Positions 1-5,135 of a DNA stretch of 5,597 bases are shown here, one piece after another. The position numbers and the translations under genes were made by a program. The stretch comes from Clostridiales bacterium (GTDB lineage: Bacteria > Bacillota > Clostridia > Oscillospirales > Oscillospiraceae). Numbering within the stretch: the stretch's first letter is position 1; every line of letters begins with the position of its first letter. The notes under the pieces are model-generated. The model did not search any database. It worked only from the letters and a program-made list of their open reading frames with translations, and was not told the DNA's origin. Where the stretch lies: positions 1 through 5,597 of the forward strand of contig JAJQHP010000032.1 of assembly GCA_021199695.1 (NCBI GenBank). Reading direction: 5' to 3'.

Positions 1-135
1 AGCTCCACCCCCCCCGCCGGGACAGACGCAAAACAGGCCCCCGTCTGCCGGACTGTGCGGCATTCAGGAGCCTGTATTGGGAGCAAAAAGGGCTGCTGTG
101 GAAAATCATCCCTGTTTTCGGCGTTTGGTTTTTGG
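1..135. other. Non-coding stretch at window edge; no convincing gene
   Basis: I see no supported gene here. There is a run of eight C at 8-15. A hairpin-capable inverted repeat follows: CCGG (17-20) plus CAGACG (23-28) pair with CGTCTG (42-47) plus CCGG (48-51), with a two-base bulge. It lies downstream of the minus-strand gene ending at 136, but no T-run follows the hairpin in either direction, so it is not a clear intrinsic terminator. A minus-strand frame beginning near 92 stays open to the window edge but lacks a spaced ribosome binding site. Confidence 0.5.
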
Positions 136-666
136 TCAGTCGATATATACTATTCCACCGATACGCTTACCTTCCCATTCGGATTTGTGCTCCTTCCACC
201 ATTCCGGGAAGTTGGGGTCGTTGGGGGACAGGGTTGGGTCTGTACATATATGTGCAGCATATTGAGTCTCCTTATTAAACTGAGTAACAATGCCTATTGC
301 ATTTCCTAAATACAAAAGCTCCATTATAATCCCATTATTTCTTGTCCAGACTTCACCGGTATATTTTTTAGAGACTGATTTGGGTGTTAAACGAGCGTCC
401 TGATCCCAGGAAGCGACCTGCCCATATAAAAAATGAATTGATTTTTCATCTTTCTTAATCTTGGCTTTATCAAAATATACGCTTTGATCATCTTCTTTAC
501 TCCACCCTAATAATTGTGGGAAAAGAAGTCCTACGCGCTTTTCCGTCGTATTTTCATCCGCCAAACATCTTTCAAATATTTCCTGCACATTTTCTTCATT
601 TAAGTCTCTTACTATTCTGTCAGTATCATCTAATCTAATAATACCGCTTCTTGCGAGTCTTCCCAT
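136..666 (-). CDS. Hypothetical protein, AT-rich, probably horizontally acquired
   Basis: I do not recognise this 176-residue protein. It looks soluble: no signal peptide and no clear membrane span. The most hydrophobic stretch (about residues 112-130) contains Glu and Asn and reads better as buried beta/alpha structure. The N-terminal third is charged and helical; the C-terminus is Trp-rich (EWWKEHKSEWEGKR, about 155-168) and ends in IVYID. The ATG at 666 is chosen because GAGGGGAGG lies 8 bases upstream (675-683); a GTG at 669 is also possible. By hand count 301-660 is about 36% GC, against about 63% in a sampled stretch of mreB, which suggests recent transfer. The gene lies 70 bp downstream of mreB on the same strand with no obvious promoter of its own, so it may be read from the mreB promoter. 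A real gene is likely because of the long open frame and strong ribosome binding site; function unknown. Confidence 0.75.
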   Translation of the reverse strand: MGRLARSGIIRLDDTDRIVRDLNEENVQEIFERCLADENTTEKRVGLLFPQLLGWSKEDDQSVYFDKAKIKKDEKSIHFLYGQVASWDQDARLTPKSVSKKYTGEVWTRNNGIIMELLYLGNAIGIVTQFNKETQYAAHICTDPTLSPNDPNFPEWWKEHKSEWEGKRIGGIVYID

Positions 667-685
667 CACAACAACCTCCCCTCAC

Positions 686-720
686 AAAAGCCGACCATCC
701 TCTGCCGTCGTTCACAGAGG
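686..720 (-). terminator. Weak hairpin between mreB and the downstream gene; possible attenuator
   Basis: On the minus strand CCTCTG and CAGAGG (699-704 and 715-720) can form a six-pair stem with a ten-base loop. The only T-run (four T, 686-689) comes about nine bases after the stem, and the next gene's ribosome binding site follows at once (675-683). This is too weak to call a full terminator, but it could reduce read-through from mreB. Confidence 0.25.
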
Positions 721-739
721 GCCGCCCTGCAGACCCGGC

Positions 740-1768
740 TCAGGTATTCATCTGCTTCCGGCGGCTGAGATTCATGGTGCCGTCCTGCATGGAGCCGATG
801 GACTCCAGGCTCTTGCCGGTGCCGTAGGCCACGCAGGAGATGGCGTCGTCCGCCACATGGGTCTCGATGCCGGTGTGGGACTCGATGAGCCGGTCAAAGC
901 CCCAGATCAGGCTACCGCCGCCGGTCATGACGATGCCGTTGGCGGAGATGTCCGCCACCAGCTCCGGCGGCGTCCGCTCCAGGACGGAGTGGACGGCGTC
1001 CACGATGCGCTGGGCGGGCTCCTCAAAGGCCTCGATCATCTCGTTGGAGGAGACGGTGAACTGCCGGGGCAGGCCGGTCATCTGGTCGTGGCCGGTGACC
1101 TCGATGGTCTGCTCCTCCGGGCGGGGGAACACGCACCCCAGGGAAATTTTCAGCTCCTCCGCCGTCCGGGTGCCGATGAGGACGTTGTGCTTCCGGCGGA
1201 TGTATTTCACCACCGCGTCGTCAAAGGCGTCCCCGGCGATCTTGATGGAGGTGGACTCCACCACGCCGGACAGGGAGATCACGGCGATGTCGGTGGTGCC
1301 GCCGCCTACGTCCACCACCAGATGGCCCTCGGGCTGGGCGATGTCGATGCCTGCGCCGATGGCGGCGGCCACCGGCTCCTCGATGAGATAGACCTTTCTG
1401 GCCCCGGCCTGGATACCGGCGTCGATGACCGCCCGCTCCTCCACCTCGGTGATGCCGGAGGGGACGCAGACCACGATCCGGGGCTTAAAGAACCGCACCG
1501 GGGCGGCCTTGCGGATAAACTCCTTGAGCATCCGCTCGGTCATGTCGTAGTCGGAGATGACCCCGTCCCGGAGGGGACGGATGGCCACGATGTTGCCGGG
1601 GGTCCGGCCCAGCATCTTCCGGGCCTCGGCGCCCACCTTGAGCAGCCGCCCGGTGGTCTTGTCGATGGCCACCACCGACGGCTCCCGGAGGACGACGCCC
1701 TTGCCCTGGACATAGACCAGCACCGAGGCGGTGCCCAGGTCGATGCCGATATCTCGTACAAATCTCAT
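740..1768 (-). CDS. mreB: MreB/Mbl-family rod-shape-determining actin homologue
   Basis: This bacterial actin polymerises in an ATP-dependent way under the inner face of the membrane and guides the elongation machinery of peptidoglycan synthesis. The 342 residues match the usual family length. In order one sees phosphate loop 1 (IDLGTAS, about 9-15), the connecting motif EEPVAAAIGAG (about 130-140), phosphate loop 2 (VDVGGGTTD, about 152-160) and the adenosine motif TGGGSL (about 282-287), so the nucleotide site looks intact. The ATG at 1768 is preferred to an in-frame GTG at 1777 because the GTG lies inside the ribosome binding site AAAAGGTGAT (1773-1782). No mreC or mreD is adjacent, so this may be an mbl or mreBH-type paralogue and the exact symbol is uncertain. 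It has its own promoter upstream and is separated from the preceding gene by a strong terminator. Confidence 0.95.
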   Translation of the reverse strand: MRFVRDIGIDLGTASVLVYVQGKGVVLREPSVVAIDKTTGRLLKVGAEARKMLGRTPGNIVAIRPLRDGVISDYDMTERMLKEFIRKAAPVRFFKPRIVVCVPSGITEVEERAVIDAGIQAGARKVYLIEEPVAAAIGAGIDIAQPEGHLVVDVGGGTTDIAVISLSGVVESTSIKIAGDAFDDAVVKYIRRKHNVLIGTRTAEELKISLGCVFPRPEEQTIEVTGHDQMTGLPRQFTVSSNEMIEAFEEPAQRIVDAVHSVLERTPPELVADISANGIVMTGGGSLIWGFDRLIESHTGIETHVADDAISCVAYGTGKSLESIGSMQDGTMNLSRRKQMNT

Positions 1769-1772
1769 GTCG

Positions 1773-1782
1773 ATCACCTTTT
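1773..1782 (-). promoter_or_regulatory. mreB ribosome binding site, decides the start
   Basis: AAAAGGTGAT on the minus strand is complementary to the 16S rRNA 3' end and sits just before the ATG at 1768. It contains the upstream in-frame GTG (1777), which argues against that codon being the start. Confidence 0.8.
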
Positions 1783-1808
1783 AACCAGTCAGGGGTACTC
1801 TCCCTATT

Positions 1809-1837
1809 ATTATAACCAACCCCGCCGGTTTTTGCAA
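1809..1837 (-). promoter_or_regulatory. Vegetative (sigma-A type) promoter of mreB
   Basis: On the minus strand there is a perfect TATAAT -10 (1809-1814), a 17-base spacer and a TTGCAA -35 (1832-1837), about 40 bases before the mreB start. A six-base inverted repeat, CCGCCG at 1822-1827 and CGGCGG at 1839-1844, brackets the -35 box and could be an operator or a chance GC repeat. The start of transcription would fall near 1802. Confidence 0.8.
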
Positions 1838-1923
1838 TCGGCGGAGGAAAACTTCCCGGAAAAAGGGGGGAGAAATTTTCGAGGCGGTTCGTCCCTTTCT
1901 CCCCTGCGGGGGTCAGACGGCCC

Positions 1924-1954
1924 AAAAAGCCGCCCTGACAAAAATCAGGGCGGC
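1924..1954 (-). terminator. Rho-independent terminator after the 58-residue gene
   Basis: A perfect ten-base-pair stem (arms 1945-1954 and 1929-1938 on the minus strand, six-base loop 1939-1944) is followed immediately by five T on the minus strand (1924-1928). It begins 26 bases after the stop of the small membrane protein gene and isolates it and pepF from mreB. Confidence 0.92.
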
Positions 1955-1980
1955 CATGGTTGCTCACAATGGTTCCGGGG

Positions 1981-2157
1981 TCATGCCTCTCCCCGGCGCA
2001 GCTCGTCCTCATCCCGGGGGAACTGCCGCCGGATGGGCTCCTGCTTCCGGCTGAGAGAGGGCATCCGGCCAATCAGGGCCAGCAGACCGAAGGCGGCGGC
2101 CGTCAGGGCGGCCAGAATGGAGAAGATGAGCAGAATGTTTGAGATCGTCTTTTTCAT
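1981..2157 (-). CDS. Small single-span membrane protein, 58 residues, unknown function
   Basis: I do not recognise a named family. The protein starts with MKK, followed by one hydrophobic helix (about residues 8-29, rich in Leu, Ile and Ala), then a charged tail of about 28 residues with several Arg, Asp and Glu (RDEDELRRGEA at the end). This reads as an uncleaved membrane anchor or an N-terminal signal-anchor with a short soluble tail; no cleavage site or lipobox Cys is visible. The start is well supported: AAGGAGGTG lies six bases from the ATG. A candidate promoter (2186-2214) precedes it and a strong terminator (1924-1954) follows, so it can be a free-standing gene. It also lies 86 bp downstream of pepF on the same strand with no terminator between, so co-transcription is possible. 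It is small enough to be missed by gene callers with a length cut-off. Confidence 0.8.
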   Translation of the reverse strand: MKKTISNILLIFSILAALTAAAFGLLALIGRMPSLSRKQEPIRRQFPRDEDELRRGEA

Positions 2158-2185
2158 GGGACACCTCCTTGATCCTGTTGCCTAC

Positions 2186-2214
2186 AGTGTACACGATTTT
2201 GTCCGGAGAAACAA
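2186..2214 (-). promoter_or_regulatory. Candidate promoter for the 58-residue gene
   Basis: On the minus strand TTGTTT (2209-2214) and TACACT (2186-2191) are separated by exactly 17 bases, and transcription would start near 2179, just before the ribosome binding site. The -35 is weak (three of six consensus bases) and the -10 fair (four of six). The -10 lies within the palindrome GTGTACAC (2187-2194), which could bind a regulator. Confidence 0.45.
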
Positions 2215-2243
2215 CGCTGATTTTGTAAATTGAATGTGAAATA

Positions 2244-4046
2244 TTACGCAGGGTCCTCCATCAGCTGCTCCATCTCGTCGATGAGGCTGTCGAACAGGGC
2301 CAGAGCCTGCTCGATGGGCTGAGGGGAGGCCATGTCCACCCCGGCCCCCCGGAGCAGGGTGATGGGGTCGGCGGAGCTGCCGCCGGAGAGGAAGTTCAGA
2401 TAGTCCCGGACGGCGGGCTCGCCCTCCTTCAAAATCCGCTGAGACAGGGCGATGGCGGCGGCGTAGCCGGTGGCGTACTGGTAGACGTAGAAGTTGTAGT
2501 AGAAATGGGGAATTCTGGCCCACTCCAGGGCGATCCGGTCGTCCGCCACGATGTCCGGGCCGTAGTAGTCCTCGTTGAGCTTGCGGTAGAGGGCGCACAG
2601 GGCGTCGGCGGTGAGGCCCTCCCCCCGCTGGGTCATCTCGCTGACGGTCAGCTCAAACTCAGCGAACATGGTCTGGCGGTAGAGGGTGGAGCGGAACTGC
2701 TCCAGGAAGTAGTTGATGAGGTAGGCCCGCTCCCGGCGGCCGGTGGTCTTGCTGAGCAGATGCTCCATGAGCAGGGCCTCGTTACAGGTGGAGGCCACCT
2801 CCGCCACGAAAATGACATAGGGCTGATAGGCCACAGGCTGGTGAGCCTGGGAGAGATAGGTGTGGAGGGAGTGGCCCATCTCGTGAGCCAGGGTGAACAC
2901 ATCGTTTAGGGTGCCGTGGTAGTTGAGCAGCACGAAGGGGTGGGCGGTGGAGGAGGAGGAATAGCCCCCGGAGCGCTTGCCCACGTTCTCATACACGTCG
3001 ATCCACCGGTTCTGGAACCCCTCCCGGAGCATGGCCTGGTATTCCTCCCCCAAGGGAGTCAGCCCCTCCAGGACGATCTGCTGTGCCTGCTCATAGGGGA
3101 CGGTGGCGTCCGCGTCCGCCACGATGGGGGTGTAGATGTCGTAGAAATGCAGCTCGTCCACCCCCAGCAGCTTTTTCCGCAGGGCGGTGTACCGGTGGAG
3201 GGTGGGCAGGTTGGCCCGGACGGTGGAAATCAGGTTGCGGTACACCGTCTCCGGCACCTCCGTCCGGTCCAGAGACGCGGCCAGGGGAGAGGGATACCGC
3301 CGGGCCTGGGCGGTGAACAGCAGCTGCTTCATCTGGGCGGAGAGGACGGCGGCGCAGGTGTTGCGGAACTGGCCGTAGACCCCGTACAGAGACTCATAGG
3401 CGCTTTTGCGCAGGACGCGGTCCTGGCTGTTCATCAGAGAGATAAAGCCCCCGTGGGTGACGGGGTGGGACGCCCCCTGGCTGTCCACAGCGTCCGGGAA
3501 CCGGAGATCGGTGTTGTTCAGGGTGGCGTAGATGTCCCCCGGCCCCTCGGTCACTGCTCTGGCCCCCGCCAGCAGAGCTTCCTCCGCCGGGGAGAGGATG
3601 TACTCCCGACGGCTGCGGATGCGGTCCAGCTTCCGGCGGTAGAGGGTCAGGGCAGGCTCCCGGGTATAGAAGTCCTCCAGGGTGTCCTCCGGGATGGACA
3701 AAATCTCGTTGTCCTCCCAGGCCCCCGCCTGGTCGATCGCCACCATCACCCCCATGGCCTGGGCGTACATATCCTGATACTTGGCCACCCGGGTGTCCTG
3801 GTCCCGTTTCCGGCAGGCGTAGCTGAACAGGTCCCGGCAGACCAGGCTGATCTCGTCGCCGAGACGCAGGTCGTCCAGCAGGGCCTCCGGGCCGTCTGCC
3901 AGATGCCCCTCCAGGGCCTTCTGCCGCCGGGGATAGTCCTTGGCGGCGTTTAGCGCCTCCTGCCACGCCTCGTCCGAGGGATAGATGTCCTCTGTGGCCC
4001 AGGTATAGGCCGGGTCCAGCTCCTTGCGTTCCTTTGGTGCGTTCAT
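2244..4046 (-). CDS. pepF: Oligoendopeptidase F, M3B-family zinc metallopeptidase
   Basis: This cytosolic zinc peptidase cleaves short peptides, roughly 7-17 residues in characterised PepF enzymes, and helps recycle peptides. The 600 residues are the usual length. The N-terminus has the typical PepF opening (TWATEDIYPSDEAW), followed by a long helical domain. The zinc motif HEMGH is at about 388-392, with the family's third ligand Glu in the downstream EVAST segment (about 416). Other PepF hallmarks are GGYSSS before the active site and the Tyr-rich IPHFYYNFYVYQYATGYA segment near 512-529. All catalytic residues appear present. The ATG at 4046 is preferred, with AGAAAGGA (4058-4065) as ribosome binding site; an in-frame GTG at 4085 would add 13 residues and overlap the upstream stop as GTGA. 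It lies 35 bp behind the S24 repressor gene, almost surely in its operon. In Bacillus subtilis, excess PepF has been reported to inhibit sporulation initiation; whether that holds here is unknown. Confidence 0.95.
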   Translation of the reverse strand: MNAPKERKELDPAYTWATEDIYPSDEAWQEALNAAKDYPRRQKALEGHLADGPEALLDDLRLGDEISLVCRDLFSYACRKRDQDTRVAKYQDMYAQAMGVMVAIDQAGAWEDNEILSIPEDTLEDFYTREPALTLYRRKLDRIRSRREYILSPAEEALLAGARAVTEGPGDIYATLNNTDLRFPDAVDSQGASHPVTHGGFISLMNSQDRVLRKSAYESLYGVYGQFRNTCAAVLSAQMKQLLFTAQARRYPSPLAASLDRTEVPETVYRNLISTVRANLPTLHRYTALRKKLLGVDELHFYDIYTPIVADADATVPYEQAQQIVLEGLTPLGEEYQAMLREGFQNRWIDVYENVGKRSGGYSSSSTAHPFVLLNYHGTLNDVFTLAHEMGHSLHTYLSQAHQPVAYQPYVIFVAEVASTCNEALLMEHLLSKTTGRRERAYLINYFLEQFRSTLYRQTMFAEFELTVSEMTQRGEGLTADALCALYRKLNEDYYGPDIVADDRIALEWARIPHFYYNFYVYQYATGYAAAIALSQRILKEGEPAVRDYLNFLSGGSSADPITLLRGAGVDMASPQPIEQALALFDSLIDEMEQLMEDPA

Positions 4047-4081
4047 ATTGGTATAATTCCTTTCTGCTTCCTTTTTGGCCG

Positions 4082-4723
4082 TCACAGCAACGACCGGACC
4101 AGCCGGACCGCCACCCCCAGCACCCGGGCGGCCCCGGTGTCGAAGTCGCTGATGGGGATAATGCGGGTGTCGTAGCCGGGGTTCTCCGGCTGGAGAAAGA
4201 CCCAGTCCCCCTGACGGCGGAACCGTTTCAGGGTGGCGTCCTCCTCCTCCACGATGCAGGCCACGATCTGGCCGTTTTCCGCCACGGACTGCTGGTGGAT
4301 GAGCACCAGATCGCCGTCCCGGATGTCGGCGTTGATCATGCTGTCCCCGGAGACCCGGAGGTAAAAATACTCCTGGGGCCGGGGCACGTCCGCCGAGGTG
4401 TAGCCCGTCACCTGCTGCTGGGCGATGGCGGGGACGCCCGCCTTGATGGACCCCAGAATGGGGACCAGTTGCTCACCCGGCGGGCAGACCGTCTCTCCGG
4501 ACGGCTCCCGGGGCACGTCATAGCCCTGGAGCCACAGGGGAGAGACTCCCAGCCGGATGGCCATCTGGGTGGCGACGGTGGCCTTCGGCTCCCGCTGGCC
4601 CAGGACATAGCGGTTCAGGGTCTGAGGCTTCATCCCCAGCAGACGGCCCAGGGCCTCGTAGTTCAGATGCCGCTCCTCCATCAGGGTGCGCAGACGTTCA
4701 CCCAGGCGCTCCTGCTGCTCCAT
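4082..4723 (-). CDS. XRE-family repressor with S24 (LexA/CI-type) autocleavage domain
   Basis: This is a two-domain, probably dimeric DNA-binding repressor of 213 residues. The N-terminal part (about 6-60) is an XRE/CI-type helix-turn-helix (LNYEALGRLLGMKPQTLNRY), not the winged helix of true LexA. The C-terminal part is an S24 peptidase domain: the Ala-Gly scissile bond in IKAGVPA (about 95-96), the catalytic Ser in SGDSM (about 128) and the catalytic Lys in ATLKRF (about 166) are all present, so RecA-stimulated self-cleavage as in LexA, CI or HdiR is plausible. The ATG at 4723 is chosen because GGGGAGGT (4731-4738) lies eight bases upstream; the GTG at 4732 adjoins that site and is unlikely. 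No phage genes are seen nearby. The gene leads the pepF operon and probably represses its own promoter, but no clear operator was found. Confidence 0.92.
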   Translation of the reverse strand: MEQQERLGERLRTLMEERHLNYEALGRLLGMKPQTLNRYVLGQREPKATVATQMAIRLGVSPLWLQGYDVPREPSGETVCPPGEQLVPILGSIKAGVPAIAQQQVTGYTSADVPRPQEYFYLRVSGDSMINADIRDGDLVLIHQQSVAENGQIVACIVEEEDATLKRFRRQGDWVFLQPENPGYDTRIIPISDFDTGAARVLGVAVRLVRSLL

Positions 4724-4762
4724 CCGGCTCACCTCCCCGTTTTGCAGACTGGTTATTAGAAT

Positions 4763-4791
4763 ATGATACCACAGGAGGGGAAGAAAAGCAA
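4763..4791 (-). promoter_or_regulatory. Extended -10 promoter of the repressor-pepF operon
   Basis: On the minus strand TTGCTT (4786-4791), a 17-base spacer ending in TGG, and TATCAT (4763-4768) form a sigma-A-type promoter with an extended -10 (TGnTATCAT). Transcription would start near 4756, about 33 bases before the repressor ATG. I looked for a LexA-box-like palindrome over it and found none that is convincing. Confidence 0.7.
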
Positions 4792-4831
4792 ACCGACTTT
4801 GAGGAGGGAGAGGAAATTAAGTCTACGGGGT

Positions 4832-4857
4832 GTTTCACTTGCCTCCCTCTTTGAGGC
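4832..4857 (+). repeat. Left terminal inverted repeat of the MITE-like element
   Basis: It shares the ordered blocks GTTTC, CTTG, CTCCCTC and TGAGGC with the reverse complement of 5045-5069, with one extra A and three mismatches. Confidence 0.7.
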
Positions 4858-5044
4858 GTCAGTGCCGCAAAGCGGTAGAGGTGGCACGGCGTAAGCCGTG
4901 ACGGAGGGAGAGCGGTATGCACTAACGACATACGCTAAGCGGCACGGCGAATACGATAAAGTGTCATTCTTAGCGGCTTTCGACTCCCTCAGTCGCCTTG
5001 CGGCGACAGCTCCGCCGTCAAGCGGCACTTCCGCTTGGCTCCCT

Positions 5045-5069
5045 GCCTCATGGAGGGAGCCAAGGAAAC
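5045..5069 (-). repeat. Right terminal inverted repeat of the MITE-like element
   Basis: Read on the minus strand it matches 4832-4857 at 22 of 25 aligned bases. ACGGG is also found just outside both ends (4825-4829, and 5075-5079 on the minus strand), so the true boundary may be a few bases further out. Confidence 0.7.
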
Positions 5070-5077
5070 GTGTTCCC

Positions 5078-5107
5078 GTCATATCCCCGCCCCACGGGAC
5101 ATACCCT
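5078..5107 (+). promoter_or_regulatory. Sigma-E-type sporulation promoter of yabP
   Basis: GTCATATC (5078-5085) and CATACCCT (5100-5107), separated by 14 bases, match the sigma-E consensus as I know it (about ATATT, then CATACAnT). The start of transcription would be near 5114, just before the AAAGGAGG ribosome binding site (5121-5128). Bacillus subtilis yabP and yabQ are sigma-E controlled, which supports the call. The inverted repeat TCCCGT/ACGGGA (5074-5079, 5094-5099) surrounds the -35 and ends just before the -10. Confidence 0.7.
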
Positions 5108-5135
5108 GTACTAGCAAGGCAAAGGAGGACGACCC

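Larger units (their letters stand above)
4832..5069. mobile_element. MITE-like intergenic repeat element with inverted ends
   Basis: The element of about 238 bp has imperfect terminal inverted repeats (22 of 25 aligned bases identical) and encodes nothing convincing. Its interior is a chain of hairpins: GCCTC/GAGGC (4841-4857), CACGGC-GTAA-GCCGTG (4885-4900), a near-perfect AGCG(g)TATG/CATACGCT (4911-4936), GCTAAG/CTTAGC (4934-4974), GTCGCC/GGCGAC (4992-5007), CAAGCGG/CCGCTTG (5019-5037) and an 11-base-pair stem (5034-5064). The style and the words CTCAGTCGCC, GACAGCTCC and GGAGGGAGCC match dispersed intergenic repeats I remember from gut Clostridia; this recollection is unverified. No target-site duplication is obvious. 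Open frames across it are spurious. It could be an old transposon-derived element or a folded RNA/DNA repeat. Confidence 0.65.
4724..5135. other. Divergent intergenic region between repressor and yabP
   Basis: This 412-base region holds no supported protein gene. It contains the repressor promoter at its left end, a MITE-like hairpin-rich element (4832-5069) in the middle, and the yabP sigma-E-type promoter (5078-5107) and ribosome binding site at its right end. The 10-mer GGAGGGAGAG occurs at 4803-4812 and again at 4903-4912, exactly 100 bases apart. Confidence 0.8.

Noticed and set aside
34..309. Small frames at the left edge (both strands)
   Set aside because: They lack spaced ribosome binding sites, begin at rare or poorly placed starts, or overlap the better supported minus-strand gene ending at 136.
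1485..2072. Minus-strand open frame of 195 codons across the mreB upstream region
   Set aside because: It runs through the terminator and the mreB promoter and then out of frame over the mreB start; it is arginine- and proline-rich shadow coding.
857..2233. Long plus-strand open frame (458 codons) opposite mreB
   Set aside because: It is antisense to a clear MreB gene, has low-complexity Gly/Asp/His-rich composition, and continues across the mreB promoter and the terminator. It is a GC-rich shadow frame.
2916..3953. Plus-strand open frame (345 codons) opposite pepF
   Set aside because: It is antisense to the conserved peptidase, its composition follows from the codon bias of the other strand, and it has no recognisable domain.
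4082..4723. The S24 protein as the true LexA
   Set aside because: The DNA-binding part is an XRE/CI-type helix-turn-helix rather than the LexA winged helix, and no LexA-box-like operator is visible in its promoter.
4751..4770. GGTT...ATACC over the repressor -10 as a repressor operator
   Set aside because: Only three end bases of each arm match when it is compared with its reverse complement; this is too weak to call an operator.
4840..5064. Repeated hairpins as a CRISPR array
   Set aside because: There are no regularly spaced identical direct repeats with unique spacers and no cas genes; the repeats are different inverted repeats.
5034..5069. The 11-bp stem at the right end as a rho-independent terminator
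   Set aside because: No T-run follows the stem on either strand; it is better explained as part of the element's inverted-repeat structure.
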